This document shows positions 7,716 to 16,878 of a stretch of 64,000 nucleotides of DNA, piece after piece. Numbering within the stretch: the stretch's first letter is position 1; each line of letters begins with the position of its first letter. The notes under the pieces were generated by a model. It had not been told where the DNA came from, did no database searches, and was given only the letters and a program-made list of their open reading frames with translations. The DNA lies in assembly GCF_030811835.1 (NCBI RefSeq), contig NZ_JAUSRO010000004.1:248001-312000 (forward strand), read 5' to 3'. This DNA is from Variovorax ginsengisoli. Its GTDB lineage: Bacteria > Pseudomonadota > Gammaproteobacteria > Burkholderiales > Burkholderiaceae_C. Made by a program: the position numbers and the translations under genes.

Positions 7716-9920
7716 ATGGCAGACAAGCACAGTTGGCAATTTTTCCGTGCGGGAGGCGTCGATCAGCTCCTGATCCGCAATGGCGCAGACATCGCGCACA
7801 TCCGGGAGCTCGACCAAAAGCTGTGGGTCGCGCTGGCCTGCCCCACACGCGGCATTGAGTTCGACACCCGCACGCTGGACCTGATCGACACCGACCATGA
7901 CGGCCGGGTGCGGCCTCCTGAAATCATCGCCGCCTGCGAGTGGGTCTGCGCCCAGTTGCGCGACCCCGACGAACTGCTGCAGGGCGGGGACACGATCGCC
8001 CTGGCGTCGATGGCGCCGGGCCAGGGTCCGGGTGCGTCGCTTGCAGACGAAGCACGCCGTATCCTCGACGTTCGCGGCAAGCCCGAAGCGGACACGCTGA
8101 CGCTCGCCGACGTCACCGACCGCAGCGCGCTGCTCGCAGCCATGCGGTTCAACGGCGACGGCGTCATCACGCCCGACACCGCCGAGGACCCGGCCACCCG
8201 TGCCGTGGTGGAACAGATCATCAAGAGCCTGGGCGGCGTGCCCGATCGCAACGGCAAGTTGGGCATCGATCGGCACCGTGCCGAAGCATTCTTCAAGGCT
8301 GCGCAGTCGCTCTCGGACTGGCAGGCCGGCGCCGCGGCCTCGCAGTCCGAAGGCGCCCTGCCCCTGGATGGCGACACCCTGGCCGCTGCGCAGGCCGTGA
8401 ACACCGTGCGTGCGAAGGTCGACGACTTCTTTGCACGCTGCCGGGTGGCCGCCTACGATCCACGTGCCATCGACGCCATGAATCCGTCCAAGGAGGACTA
8501 TGAAGCGCTGGGCGCACAGGACCTGCATCTGCAGGCCGCCAGCATCGCAGGGCTGCCCCTCGCACCCATTGCCGCGGACCGGCGCCTGCCGCTGGCCCAC
8601 GGCGTCAACCCCGCCTGGGCCGACGCCGTGCAAGCCCTGCACCGCGACGCGGTCCGACCGCTCCTGGGCGACCACGTCGACGCACTCTCCGAAGCCGACT
8701 GGCACGCACTCAAGCAGCGTGTCGCACCCTGCCAGCGCTGGCTCGATGCCCGGCCCGACACGCCGCTGGGCACCGGGTCCACCACGCAACTCCTGCAGAT
8801 CACGCAGGCGCTCACCCAGCAGCAGGCGGTGATGGCGCTCATCGAGGAAGACGAACGCATCGAGCCGCACAACGCGCGCATCGTCGAACTGGAAAAGCTG
8901 ATCCGCCTCAAGCGCGACCTGGTGCACCTGCTGCACAACTTCGTTTCGTTCAAGGAGTTCTACCGGCGCGAAGGCGCGATCTTCCAGGCTGGCACCCTTT
9001 ACCTGGACGGCCGAAGCTGCGAGCTGGCTGTGCAGGTGGCCGATGCGGCCAAACACGCGCCACTGGCGGGGCTGGCCAAGGCTTACCTGGCCTATTGCCT
9101 GTGCACCCGCGAAGGCAAGACCATGACCATCGTCGCGGCGTTCACGGCGGGCGACGTGGACTTCCTGTTCATCGGGCGCAACGGCGTGTTCTACGACCGC
9201 CAGGGCCGCGACTGGGACGCAACCATCACCAAGGTGATCGAAAACCCCACGAGCGTGTCGCAGGCCTTCTTCTCGCCCTACAAGAAGTTCCTGCGCGTGA
9301 TCGAGGAGCAGGTGGCCAAGCGTGCGGCCGCCAGCGACACAGCCGCGCAGGGCTCGCTCGGCAACCTGGCCACCACGCTGACCACCGCCGACAAGGCCGG
9401 CGTGGCGGCACAGCCGGGCAAGGCGGCGACACCACCGGTCAAGATCCCCGGACGTTTCGACGTGGGCACCGTGGCTGCCATCGGCGTGGCGCTGGGCAGC
9501 ATCAGCGCCGTGATGGTCGGCATCTTCAGCAAGTTCATCGATCTCGGGCAGTGGATTCCGATCGCGCTCGTGGGCATCGTGATGGCGATCTCGGGCCCCA
9601 GCATGCTCGTCGCCTGGCTGAAGCTGCGCCAGCGCAGCCTGGGGCCGATCCTGGACGCGAGCGGCTGGGCCATCAACGGCCGGATGCGCATCAATGTGCA
9701 GCTGGGCGGGTCGCTCTCCCAGACCGCGCACATTCCGCCGAATTCGCGGCGGCTGCTCAACGATCCGTTCGCCGAGCGGCACGGCAAGGCAGGCGTCATC
9801 GCCGCCGCGGTGCTGATCGTTGCGCTGGCCGTACTGGCGTGGCGCATGAACTGGCTCGACGGGTACCTGCCCGTGCGCTTGCAGCACACGCCGTCGGCGC
9901 TGGTGGTGCCAGCGGCCTGA
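7716..9920 (+). CDS. Large unknown membrane protein with an EF-hand loop near the N-terminus
   Basis: I cannot assign this 734-aa protein to a functional family. Residues 58-69 form a perfect 12-residue EF-hand loop (Asp at 58, 60 and 62, Gly at 63, Glu at 69). A second, degenerate loop (FNGDGVITPD) is near 145-154. The middle is largely helical with no recognised catalytic motif. Three hydrophobic segments lie at about 585-605, 614-634 and 693-710. The long N-terminal part has no signal peptide and is probably cytoplasmic. The start ATG follows the HPF/RaiA-like gene by 15 bases. Its stop abuts the stop of the convergent SDR gene. Calcium binding is predicted from the loop only. Confidence 0.8.
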   Translation: MADKHSWQFFRAGGVDQLLIRNGADIAHIRELDQKLWVALACPTRGIEFDTRTLDLIDTDHDGRVRPPEIIAACEWVCAQLRDPDELLQGGDTIALASMAPGQGPGASLADEARRILDVRGKPEADTLTLADVTDRSALLAAMRFNGDGVITPDTAEDPATRAVVEQIIKSLGGVPDRNGKLGIDRHRAEAFFKAAQSLSDWQAGAAASQSEGALPLDGDTLAAAQAVNTVRAKVDDFFARCRVAAYDPRAIDAMNPSKEDYEALGAQDLHLQAASIAGLPLAPIAADRRLPLAHGVNPAWADAVQALHRDAVRPLLGDHVDALSEADWHALKQRVAPCQRWLDARPDTPLGTGSTTQLLQITQALTQQQAVMALIEEDERIEPHNARIVELEKLIRLKRDLVHLLHNFVSFKEFYRREGAIFQAGTLYLDGRSCELAVQVADAAKHAPLAGLAKAYLAYCLCTREGKTMTIVAAFTAGDVDFLFIGRNGVFYDRQGRDWDATITKVIENPTSVSQAFFSPYKKFLRVIEEQVAKRAAASDTAAQGSLGNLATTLTTADKAGVAAQPGKAATPPVKIPGRFDVGTVAAIGVALGSISAVMVGIFSKFIDLGQWIPIALVGIVMAISGPSMLVAWLKLRQRSLGPILDASGWAINGRMRINVQLGGSLSQTAHIPPNSRRLLNDPFAERHGKAGVIAAAVLIVALAVLAWRMNWLDGYLPVRLQHTPSALVVPAA

Positions 9921-10841
9921 TCAGCGTGCGGCCCGCGCCGCCGCCATCGCCTGACCGACTTCGTTGGTGCCTTGTGCGGCGCCACTCTGAGGCACCTGGT
10001 CATCCGCGCGGCCCGTCACTTCGGCCAGGCGCGCGGCGAGTTGCTCGGGTGCATCGTCGCCCAGGCCGATGAAGGCGCCGCGCGTCAGCGTGATGTGGGC
10101 CGCCTCGAACGTGCCTGCGCCCGCACAAAGAATGGTGCGTGTAGGCGCGTCTTCGCCCGCGAGCACCAGCATGGCTGGCACGACCGCTTCGGGCTTCAGC
10201 GCTTGGAGCACCTCCTGGGGCATCAGATCTTCGGTCATGCGGGTGGCCGCCGTCGGCGCCAGGCAGTTCACGCGGATGTCGTTCTTGGCGCCTTCGATGC
10301 TCAGGGTCTGCATCAAACCCACCAGCGCCATCTTGGCCGCACCGTAGTTGCTCTGCCCGAAATTGCCGTACAGGCCGGAGGACGATGTGGTCATCACGAT
10401 ACGCCCGTATTTCTGCGCATTCATGAAGGGCCAGACGGCCTTGGTGCAATTCACGGCGCCCATCAGGTGCACGTCGACGACCAACTGAAAATCGGCAAGC
10501 TCCATCTTGGTGAAGCTCTTGTCGCGCAGAATGCCTGCGTTATTGATGAGCACGTCGACCCGGCCCCAGGCGTCGACCGCCTGCTGCACCATCGCCTGCA
10601 CTGCCGCAGCGTCGGTGACGGAGGCACCGTTGGCCAATGCCTCGCCGCCTGCCGCGCGGATCTCGTCGACCACCGCCTGCGCCGCACTGACCGACCCGCC
10701 GGAGCCATCGCGCGTGCCGCCCAGATCATTGACGAGCACCTTGGCACCCCGGCGCGCCAGTGCCAGCGCATGCTGGCGACCCAGACCGCCCCCTGCACCG
10801 GTGACGATCGCGACGCGGCCCTTGAAATCGATACGGCTCAT
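9921..10841 (-). CDS. SDR-family 3-hydroxyacyl-CoA dehydrogenase-like enzyme
   Basis: This 306-aa classical short-chain dehydrogenase has TGAGGGLG (cofactor loop, residues 14-21), INNAGIL, and the catalytic Ser-Tyr-Lys pattern in TTSSSGLYGNFGQSNYGAAK. The long insertion after the first helix (VNDLGGTRDGSGGS) and the C-terminal extension resemble the (3R)-hydroxyacyl-CoA dehydrogenase part of peroxisomal multifunctional enzyme type 2. An acyl-CoA type substrate is therefore likely. No beta-oxidation partner lies next to it. The gene is single, converging on the 734-aa protein gene with no gap. Confidence 0.87.
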   Translation of the reverse strand: MSRIDFKGRVAIVTGAGGGLGRQHALALARRGAKVLVNDLGGTRDGSGGSVSAAQAVVDEIRAAGGEALANGASVTDAAAVQAMVQQAVDAWGRVDVLINNAGILRDKSFTKMELADFQLVVDVHLMGAVNCTKAVWPFMNAQKYGRIVMTTSSSGLYGNFGQSNYGAAKMALVGLMQTLSIEGAKNDIRVNCLAPTAATRMTEDLMPQEVLQALKPEAVVPAMLVLAGEDAPTRTILCAGAGTFEAAHITLTRGAFIGLGDDAPEQLAARLAEVTGRADDQVPQSGAAQGTNEVGQAMAAARAAR

Positions 10842-10946
10842 TTTTTGGCTTCCTTGGGATGAACGGACGGTTGAAAAAACACCGCGTGCGTTTTAACCCA
10901 GAAGCGTGCGTCCGGCAGCCGCGCAGGCGACCGTCGCGCTGCCCCG

Positions 10947-11339
10947 TCAGTGGCTGGTGCCGCCGCCTGCGCCGCCCACCGACTCGCAGTACTGCACGAG
11001 GAGATCGATTTCCGCGGACTTGTCGAAGAACGCATCTGCTCCCAGGGCACGCGAGCGCTCGCGCATGTCCGGCGTTGCGTAGTTGCTGAGCACCACCACC
11101 TTCTGGTGATGCTTGCGGTTGCGGCAAGCCTGGATCACGCCGAAGCCATTGCCCTGGGCCAGGAACAGATCCACGATGGCAAGGTCCCAACAGTCACGGT
11201 GGTCGCCGAGCCAGGTGACCGCTTCAGTTTCGGTGGTGGCATGGGCGATGACCTGGGCATCGGCGACGTCTTCGAGAAAACTCACCAGGTTCTCCCGAAT
11301 CACCGCGTTGTCTTCCACCAGATAGGTCTTGAAAGGCAT
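10947..11339 (-). CDS. Stand-alone response-regulator receiver domain
   Basis: This 130-aa single-domain response regulator begins MPFKTYLVEDNAVIRENL, where the acidic pair that binds Mg is ED. The phosphorylation aspartate is in LAIVDLFLAQGNGFGV. The switch Ser is in VVVLSNYA and the conserved Lys in AFFDKSAEID. No output domain follows, so it acts by protein contact like CheY or Spo0F-type receivers. No histidine kinase is nearby. An upstream in-frame ATG at 11384 would add 15 unrelated residues. No good ribosome binding site supports either start. Confidence 0.88.
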   Translation of the reverse strand: MPFKTYLVEDNAVIRENLVSFLEDVADAQVIAHATTETEAVTWLGDHRDCWDLAIVDLFLAQGNGFGVIQACRNRKHHQKVVVLSNYATPDMRERSRALGADAFFDKSAEIDLLVQYCESVGGAGGGTSH

Positions 11340-11518
11340 AGTGTGGTTCAAGGTGATCCGTATGTGTAAGCGAGCGAAATCCACTCGATGCGCACATCAT
11401 GGCGGCCGTCCGTGCCTGCAGGGTGGGCCATGCAGGCCAATGCGGGTAGGCGTCCACCTACCCGTGCCGCCGGGTGGCGACGGTTGGGGTGTCGGCGTCG
11501 CCACCCCGCCGGTGCCCT

Positions 11519-13075
11519 TCAGGTCGTGACTGCCACCCGTTGGCGTTGCCCGATGCCCAGCCGGGTCGGTGACACGTACTGTTGGCGGTACACCTCGAAA
11601 GGCAGCGTGTCGGCGGCTTCGATCTTCTTTTGCGCCTCCACCGACTCGGCGGTCGCGGCTTCGAAATGCGCCTGCATTTCGGGTGAAAACGGCAGGTCGA
11701 GCAACGACTGGCGCGTGGCCTCGGAACGGGCGCGCACAAAGCCCACGAACGCGTCGTCGTGTGACGCTGCCATGGCAGCGAGCACGCGGGCCGACGGCAG
11801 GCTGGCGGGATTGTCCAGCGACGCCGCCGCGCCGCGCACGGCGTCGCCATACAAAGTGCCACCGTGGGCGGCATCCAGAGCCGCCGCAATCGGCGCGCAC
11901 TGGGCAACCAGGTCGCCCCCCCATTCGGTGAGCGTGACTTCCTTGCCGGCGCGCTGCAGGCGCAGGCCGGGTTCACGGCCGCGCGCAGCCGTCAGGTGCT
12001 GGTTGTGCGCGAGTTCCGTGATTTCCTGGGGCGTGTCGTCAGGGCTGTCGCTCAGCAGGCAATGCATCAGGAAGACGTCGAGAAAGCGCATGGTCTGTGC
12101 ATTGATGCCGACAGGCTCGAACGGGTCCAGATCCATCAGCCGCACTTCGACGTACTCGACACCGCGCTCGCGCAGCGCATGCAGCGGACGTTCGCCGGGG
12201 TAGATGACGCGCTTGGGCCGGATCGTGCCGTAGAACTCGTTCTCGATCTGCAGCAGCGTGGTGCCCAGTTGGTTGTAGTCGCCGCCCGGATTCTGGATGC
12301 CGATGGCCTCGTAGGCCGGCCAGGGCCGCGTGAGCGCGTCCTGAAGCGAAGCGCCATAGCCTTCAAGGCTGTTGTAGCTGACCTTGAGCGACGCCTGCGC
12401 TTCGCTCTGGTAGCCCAGCCGCCCCATGCGCAAGGACGTGCCGAACGGCATGTGCATGGTGCTTTCGCCCAGCGGCTGGAGTTCGTGCGACCGATTCGCC
12501 ACGAAGCTCGAACACAGCGCGGGCGACGCGCCAAAAAGGTACAGCAGCAGGAACGCGTGGCGGCGGAAGTTGCGGATCAGCGCAAAGTACTGTTCGCTGG
12601 ACACGCCGGGCAGCGACCAGTTGTAGTGAATGCCCGAGATGGTCTGCATACGGCGCCCGTAACGGTGCGCCAGGCCCATGCGGTAGACGCTCTTGGCGCG
12701 CCCGACGTTCGACGAGCCATAGCGTCCGAGTGGAATGGTCTCATCGGTGGGCAGGCCGCACGGCATGCTCGACACCCACAGGCGCTCATCGCCAGCCTGT
12801 GCCAGCACGCGGTAGGTGTACTGATGCACCTGCACCAGCTCCTCCAACGCGGCGTCCACCCCGGCATGCACGCCGGTGATGAGTTCGAGCTGCGACTCGC
12901 TGAAGTCGGTGGTGATGTGCGGATGCGTCAGCGCCGAGCCGAGCGCCGCGGGATGCGGCGTCAACGCCAGCTGCCCGCCGGGTTGCGCACGCAGGCTTTC
13001 CTTCTCGATCCCCCGACGCACCCCTTTGAGGCGTTCCGGTCCCAGTGCGCCCAGCCGCTCGAGCAGTTTGTTCAT
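11519..13075 (-). CDS. gshA: Glutamate-cysteine ligase (first step of glutathione synthesis)
   Basis: This 518-aa enzyme of the GshA class I (gamma-proteobacterial) type joins glutamate and cysteine with ATP in the cytoplasm. Family marks are GVRRGIEKESLR, the acidic TTDFSESQLELIT stretch, SSMPCGLPTDETIPLGRYG, TISGIHYNWSLP and EYVEVRLMDLDPFEPVGI. The length matches the family. The ATG at 13075 (MNKLLERL) was chosen over one five codons upstream because E. coli-like proteins start just before this helix and GGGA precedes it. gshB is not nearby, as is usual in beta-proteobacteria. Confidence 0.95.
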   Translation of the reverse strand: MNKLLERLGALGPERLKGVRRGIEKESLRAQPGGQLALTPHPAALGSALTHPHITTDFSESQLELITGVHAGVDAALEELVQVHQYTYRVLAQAGDERLWVSSMPCGLPTDETIPLGRYGSSNVGRAKSVYRMGLAHRYGRRMQTISGIHYNWSLPGVSSEQYFALIRNFRRHAFLLLYLFGASPALCSSFVANRSHELQPLGESTMHMPFGTSLRMGRLGYQSEAQASLKVSYNSLEGYGASLQDALTRPWPAYEAIGIQNPGGDYNQLGTTLLQIENEFYGTIRPKRVIYPGERPLHALRERGVEYVEVRLMDLDPFEPVGINAQTMRFLDVFLMHCLLSDSPDDTPQEITELAHNQHLTAARGREPGLRLQRAGKEVTLTEWGGDLVAQCAPIAAALDAAHGGTLYGDAVRGAAASLDNPASLPSARVLAAMAASHDDAFVGFVRARSEATRQSLLDLPFSPEMQAHFEAATAESVEAQKKIEAADTLPFEVYRQQYVSPTRLGIGQRQRVAVTT

Positions 13076-13160
13076 TTTTATTGGTCCCATCGATCTTTGT
13101 GGGCGTGGAAGTTATCACGGCTGCGTGGCGACTGCTGGCGCGGGGAGACTCGGCGTTGCG

Positions 13161-13823
13161 CTAGGAAAGCACGCGCAGCAAAAAGGCGTTCAGGTCAGCG
13201 ATTTCCTCGATGCAGACCGAGTGCTGCATCGGGTACTCGTGCCATTCCACTGCATGTCCGAGCGCCTGCAGCGCATCGCGCGTCGCCGTGGCGCGCGCCA
13301 GAACGACCACGTTGTCGTGGGTGCCATGTGCCAGGAACACCGGGGTGTCGTGGTTGGCGGCATGGCGCTCGGCAGCGAGCGTGGCCGCCAGCGGCAGATA
13401 GCCCGACAGGCCGACGATGCCGGCCAGGCGCTCGCCGTGACGCAGGCCAGTCATCAGCGCCATCGCACAGCCTTGCGAAAAGCCTGCGATCACGATCCGG
13501 TGTGCGGGAATGCCGCGCGCCTTCTCATGGGCAATCAGCCCCTCGATGACGGCCTGCGAACGGCGCAGGCCGGCCTCGTCCTCACGCCGCGTGAGGTCGG
13601 GCAGCATGATGTCGTACCAGGCGGGCATCGGGCGGCCGCCATTGATCGTCACCGGGATGTGGGGCGCGTTCGGAAACACGAAGCGCACCGGCCCCACGCT
13701 GGACAGGTCGAGCTCACGGGCGATCGGCACGAAGTCGTTGCCATCGGCGCCGAGGCCGTGCATCACGATGACGGAGGCGGTGGGTTGGGGGGCGGTCTCT
13801 ATTTCGATGGGAGCGAGTGACAT
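13161..13823 (-). CDS. Carboxylesterase/phospholipase, alpha/beta hydrolase
   Basis: This 220-aa cytoplasmic serine hydrolase of the acyl-protein thioesterase / carboxylesterase family (PF02230) contains the oxyanion segment MHGLGADGNDF and the nucleophile elbow GFSQG (Ser116). Asp170 (LAHGTHDNVV) and His201 (YPMQHSV) complete a catalytic triad. Typical substrates are short-chain esters or lysophospholipids, and the natural one is unknown. The ATG at 13823 gives the normal family length. It lies divergent from the [2Fe-2S] gene at 13946. Confidence 0.92.
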   Translation of the reverse strand: MSLAPIEIETAPQPTASVIVMHGLGADGNDFVPIARELDLSSVGPVRFVFPNAPHIPVTINGGRPMPAWYDIMLPDLTRREDEAGLRRSQAVIEGLIAHEKARGIPAHRIVIAGFSQGCAMALMTGLRHGERLAGIVGLSGYLPLAATLAAERHAANHDTPVFLAHGTHDNVVVLARATATRDALQALGHAVEWHEYPMQHSVCIEEIADLNAFLLRVLS

Positions 13824-13945
13824 GGAAAAACCTGGAAAAAAGGGTGCGCGGACCTCCACCTTAGCGCAGACGGCCGACACGGACGCGCCATCTGCGCGCC
13901 TACCCTGGTGTGCACATTCCACGAAAACCATTCCCAAACCATCCC

Positions 13946-14338
13946 ATGACCGACAACGTCCTCCTCCCCGCCCGCCCCGTCGCCGATCCCGCCACGGATC
14001 GGCCTGCGGCCACGCCTGCGACACCAGGCAAGGAAAAAGCGCCCTTCGTCAAGACGCGCTACACCGGCGCCGTCCTGATCTGCAAGCAGTGCCAGAAGCG
14101 AAGCAGCGGGCCGGCCAAGCTCAAGGCCAAGGACCTGCAACAGCCCTTCAAGCGCGCACTGGGCGGTGCGCGCCTGCGGCTGCGCATAGTGCAGACCACC
14201 TGCCTGGGCCTGTGCCCCAAGAAGGCAATTGCAGTGGCCGCCTTTGCGGCCGACGGCCCGTCACTGCTTGCTGCCGTTCGCGACGAGGAAGAGGTGGCAC
14301 CGATCGCGGGGCGCCTGCTGGGCCGCGCAGCGGATTGA
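13946..14338 (+). CDS. (2Fe-2S) ferredoxin-like protein of the thioredoxin fold
   Basis: This 130-aa protein has a disordered Ala/Pro-rich N-terminus, then a thioredoxin-like [2Fe-2S] domain. The cysteines are ICKQCQKR (C-x2-C) and TTCLGLCPKKAI (C-x3-C), the usual spacing of this ferredoxin-like family. It probably carries electrons or senses redox in the cytoplasm, but the partner is unknown. The ATG at 13946 is preferred to one at 13910 because the upstream codons lie in the divergent promoter region. No Shine-Dalgarno is visible. It converges on the iron-receptor gene with a 20-base gap. Confidence 0.82.
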   Translation: MTDNVLLPARPVADPATDRPAATPATPGKEKAPFVKTRYTGAVLICKQCQKRSSGPAKLKAKDLQQPFKRALGGARLRLRIVQTTCLGLCPKKAIAVAAFAADGPSLLAAVRDEEEVAPIAGRLLGRAAD

Positions 14339-14358
14339 CAGATTCCCGCCCTCGCGGC

Positions 14359-16749
14359 CTACCAACGGTAAGCCACCGTGACCACGGCGTTGCGCTCGTC
14401 GCCGTAGCGGCAGGTGGACAGACAGTGCACATAGCGCTTGTTGGTCAGGTTCTGCACCTTCAGGCTGGCCTGCCAGTGGGCATCGATCTGATAGGACAGC
14501 AACAGGTCCATGACCGTGTACCCCTGGGTCTGGCGGGCCGACGCCGATGTGGCGGTGACCAGCGGGCCGACGTGGCGCAGGCCCGCGGCGATGCGGGCAC
14601 GGTTCAGGCCGAGCGCGGCCAGTTGATAGTCGGCCCAGACCGAGGCTGTGTGTCGCGGCACGCCGACGGTGCGCTGGCCGACCAGGGTGGGATCGTTGTC
14701 CGCGACGGTACGTGCATCCGTGTAGTTGTAGGACGCCATCACGCTCAGCGCGCGCAGAGGTGAAAAGCGAGCTTCGACTTCAAGGCCGCGCGAACGGACC
14801 TTGCCGGTCTGCACGTCGAAGCGGCTGTCGACCAAGTCTTCAGTCAGCACGTTCTTCTGTTCGAGTTGGTAGATGGCCGCGCTCAGCGACGTGCGCCCGT
14901 CCGTCGGCTGGTAGCGCACACCCACCTCGTACTGCTCGCCCAGCACGGGTTGGAAGGGCGCGCCGAAACGGTCGGTGCCGCTGGCCGGGAAGAAGGACTG
15001 GCTGAAGCTCGCATAGGGCGCCAGCCCGTTGTCGAACAGCCGGACCAGGCCGACGCGCCCGGAGAACTTGCGATCGTCCTGCGCCGTTCGCACGCCGGTG
15101 GCGTAGGCGTCGGTACGGCTGTCGGACCAATCGTAGCGTCCGCCGAGCACCATCACCCAGCGCTCGTCCAAGCGAACCTGGTCTTGCAGGTAAACGCCGC
15201 TTTGCGTACTCACCTGCCGCGATCCGCTGTTGGCCCCGCTCACCACCGGCAGCCGGCCATACACCGGGTTGGCCAAGTTGAGCATCGGCGCGGTGCCAGA
15301 GAAACGTTGGCCGTCGTAGTCCTTGCGGTAGATGTCGAAGCCCGCCAGCACCGTGTGCTGCCAGCGACCGCTGCCCAGTTGCCATTCGAGGCTGGTGTCG
15401 CTGGTCATGGCCGTGGATTCGTCGTCGCGTGCGTCATAACGGCGCGCCAGATTGCCCCGCGTCACCGCACCCGGCGTGAGGTAGCTGTAACGCACGTCGG
15501 CGACGTAGCGACGCAGCCCGTGACGCAGCTTGGGGCCGCCGGCAAAGCTTTTTTCCAGCAGGTAGCCGACGGTCGTCATCTTGCCCTCGTACCGGTCGAA
15601 GCCGGGCTCCCCCGTGAACAGGGTATACGGAATCTTCAGGCCGGCCGTGCGGCTGTAGATCGTGCTGTCATAGGCCATGGGGGCCACGAATTTCGTGTCG
15701 ATGCGTTGCTCGCTCGCCAGCACGGTAAAGGAGGTGCTGGCATCGGGGCGCCAAGTCAGCGCGGGCGCGATGTAGCGCTTGTCATCGTTCACCTCGGCCA
15801 ACTGAGTGCCGCTCTCGCGCACCAGCGCCGTCAGGCGGTACGACAGGCTGCCATCCGCACTCAGCGCGCCGGCATGGTCGGTGGCGATCTGCCGGCGGTC
15901 GTGGCTGCCGGCCTCCAGCACGATCTCGTGCAGCGGCTCGGCCGTCGGGCGTTTGCTCACCGTGTTCACCAGGCCGCCGGGCGACATCTGGCCGTAGAGC
16001 ACGGACGACGGCCCCCGCAGCAGTTCGACCCGCTCCAGGCCATAGGGCTCCTGGCCGCCATCGAACTGCGTGGCCTGAAGCTTCATGCCGTCGCGCAGCA
16101 CGCTGCCGGTGCGGCCGCCGGCATCGAAGCCGCGAATGCTGTAGTCGTCGGCCACGCGCGAAAAGCCGGCGGGCTGGCTGACGATGCTGTTGGCGTAGCC
16201 CAGGGCATCGGCCAGCGAGTCGGTCTTGCGCGCCGACATCTCCTGCGCACCGACGACCGTGACGGACTGCGGTGTCTCTCGCAGCGGTGTGTCGGTCTTC
16301 AGCGCGGTCCCGCTGCGGCGTGCGATGTAGCCGTTGACCGGGCTGGTCGCGCTGGCTTCCATGCCGTCCGCGGACACGGTGACTTCGGTCAGCGTGGTGA
16401 CGCCTGCGCCCGCGGGCACGGGTTCGAGCGTGAGCGTCGCACCGCTGCGCCGTGCGCGCAGTCCGCTGCCGCGCACCAGATCGGCCAGCGCCTCGTCCAC
16501 ATGGCGCCGGCCCGTGACCGCGTTGCCGCGCAGGCCGTCGGCCAGGCCGGCAGCGAAAACGATCTGTGCACCGGCCTGCCGGGCAAACAGGGCCAGCGCC
16601 GAAGGCAGGGGTTGGGCCGGAATGTCGAAGTGGGCCGCGGTGGCGGCCGTGTCGACCTGGGCGGCCAGCGGCAGGGCGAAAAGGGCCACTGCGGTGGCAG
16701 CGGCGCCGTGCCGCAGAAGGCAGGTCGACGGACGGGGAAAGCGGTGCAT
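14359..16749 (-). CDS. TonB-dependent siderophore-type receptor with N-terminal signalling domain
   Basis: This 796-aa outer-membrane receptor has four visible parts: a signal peptide (to about residue 30); an STN/secretin-TonB short domain (about 34-113), which contacts FecR-type anti-sigma factors; a TonB box-like TLTEVTVSA near 118-126; and a plug with ETPQSVTVVGAQEM and VELLRGPSSVLYGQMSPGG. A 22-strand barrel follows, ending in VTVAYRW. Such receptors import ferric siderophores and signal inward in cell-surface-signalling systems. The fused sigma/anti-sigma gene lies 129 bp upstream in the same direction, the standard transducer arrangement. The siderophore is unknown. No siderophore biosynthesis genes lie in the window. 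Confidence 0.94.
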   Translation of the reverse strand: MHRFPRPSTCLLRHGAAATAVALFALPLAAQVDTAATAAHFDIPAQPLPSALALFARQAGAQIVFAAGLADGLRGNAVTGRRHVDEALADLVRGSGLRARRSGATLTLEPVPAGAGVTTLTEVTVSADGMEASATSPVNGYIARRSGTALKTDTPLRETPQSVTVVGAQEMSARKTDSLADALGYANSIVSQPAGFSRVADDYSIRGFDAGGRTGSVLRDGMKLQATQFDGGQEPYGLERVELLRGPSSVLYGQMSPGGLVNTVSKRPTAEPLHEIVLEAGSHDRRQIATDHAGALSADGSLSYRLTALVRESGTQLAEVNDDKRYIAPALTWRPDASTSFTVLASEQRIDTKFVAPMAYDSTIYSRTAGLKIPYTLFTGEPGFDRYEGKMTTVGYLLEKSFAGGPKLRHGLRRYVADVRYSYLTPGAVTRGNLARRYDARDDESTAMTSDTSLEWQLGSGRWQHTVLAGFDIYRKDYDGQRFSGTAPMLNLANPVYGRLPVVSGANSGSRQVSTQSGVYLQDQVRLDERWVMVLGGRYDWSDSRTDAYATGVRTAQDDRKFSGRVGLVRLFDNGLAPYASFSQSFFPASGTDRFGAPFQPVLGEQYEVGVRYQPTDGRTSLSAAIYQLEQKNVLTEDLVDSRFDVQTGKVRSRGLEVEARFSPLRALSVMASYNYTDARTVADNDPTLVGQRTVGVPRHTASVWADYQLAALGLNRARIAAGLRHVGPLVTATSASARQTQGYTVMDLLLSYQIDAHWQASLKVQNLTNKRYVHCLSTCRYGDERNAVVTVAYRW

Positions 16750-16784
16750 GGGTGTTCAGGGCCTCGGTGAAGAAAGGGACTTCT

Positions 16785-16813
16785 GGCTACAACGGGCCAG
16801 GCCCGGCATTTCC
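16785..16813 (-). promoter_or_regulatory. Candidate ECF (iron-starvation sigma) promoter of the receptor gene
   Basis: On the minus strand GGAAAT (16813-16808) is followed after exactly 17 bases by GTAGCC (16790-16785), 36 bases before the receptor ATG. The FecI promoter of fecA also has GGAAAT and a 17-base spacer, but its -10 differs. The match is suggestive only. Confidence 0.35.
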
Positions 16814-16878
16814 TGAACGGGAAGGTGCACATCGAGGCGAAAAAAGTGGGGCCCTGCGGGGCGGCCGAGGCTGCCGAT

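Noticed and set aside
7101..9887. Open frame of 928 codons on the minus strand
   Set aside because: It is antisense to the 734-aa membrane protein gene. The plus strand has proper spans, an EF-hand loop and coupling to the upstream gene, while the minus-strand product looks random.
16820..16878. Possible terminator after the sigma/anti-sigma gene
   Set aside because: A TTTTTT run follows GGGCCCC on the minus strand, but I could not form a stable stem of more than four pairs next to it.
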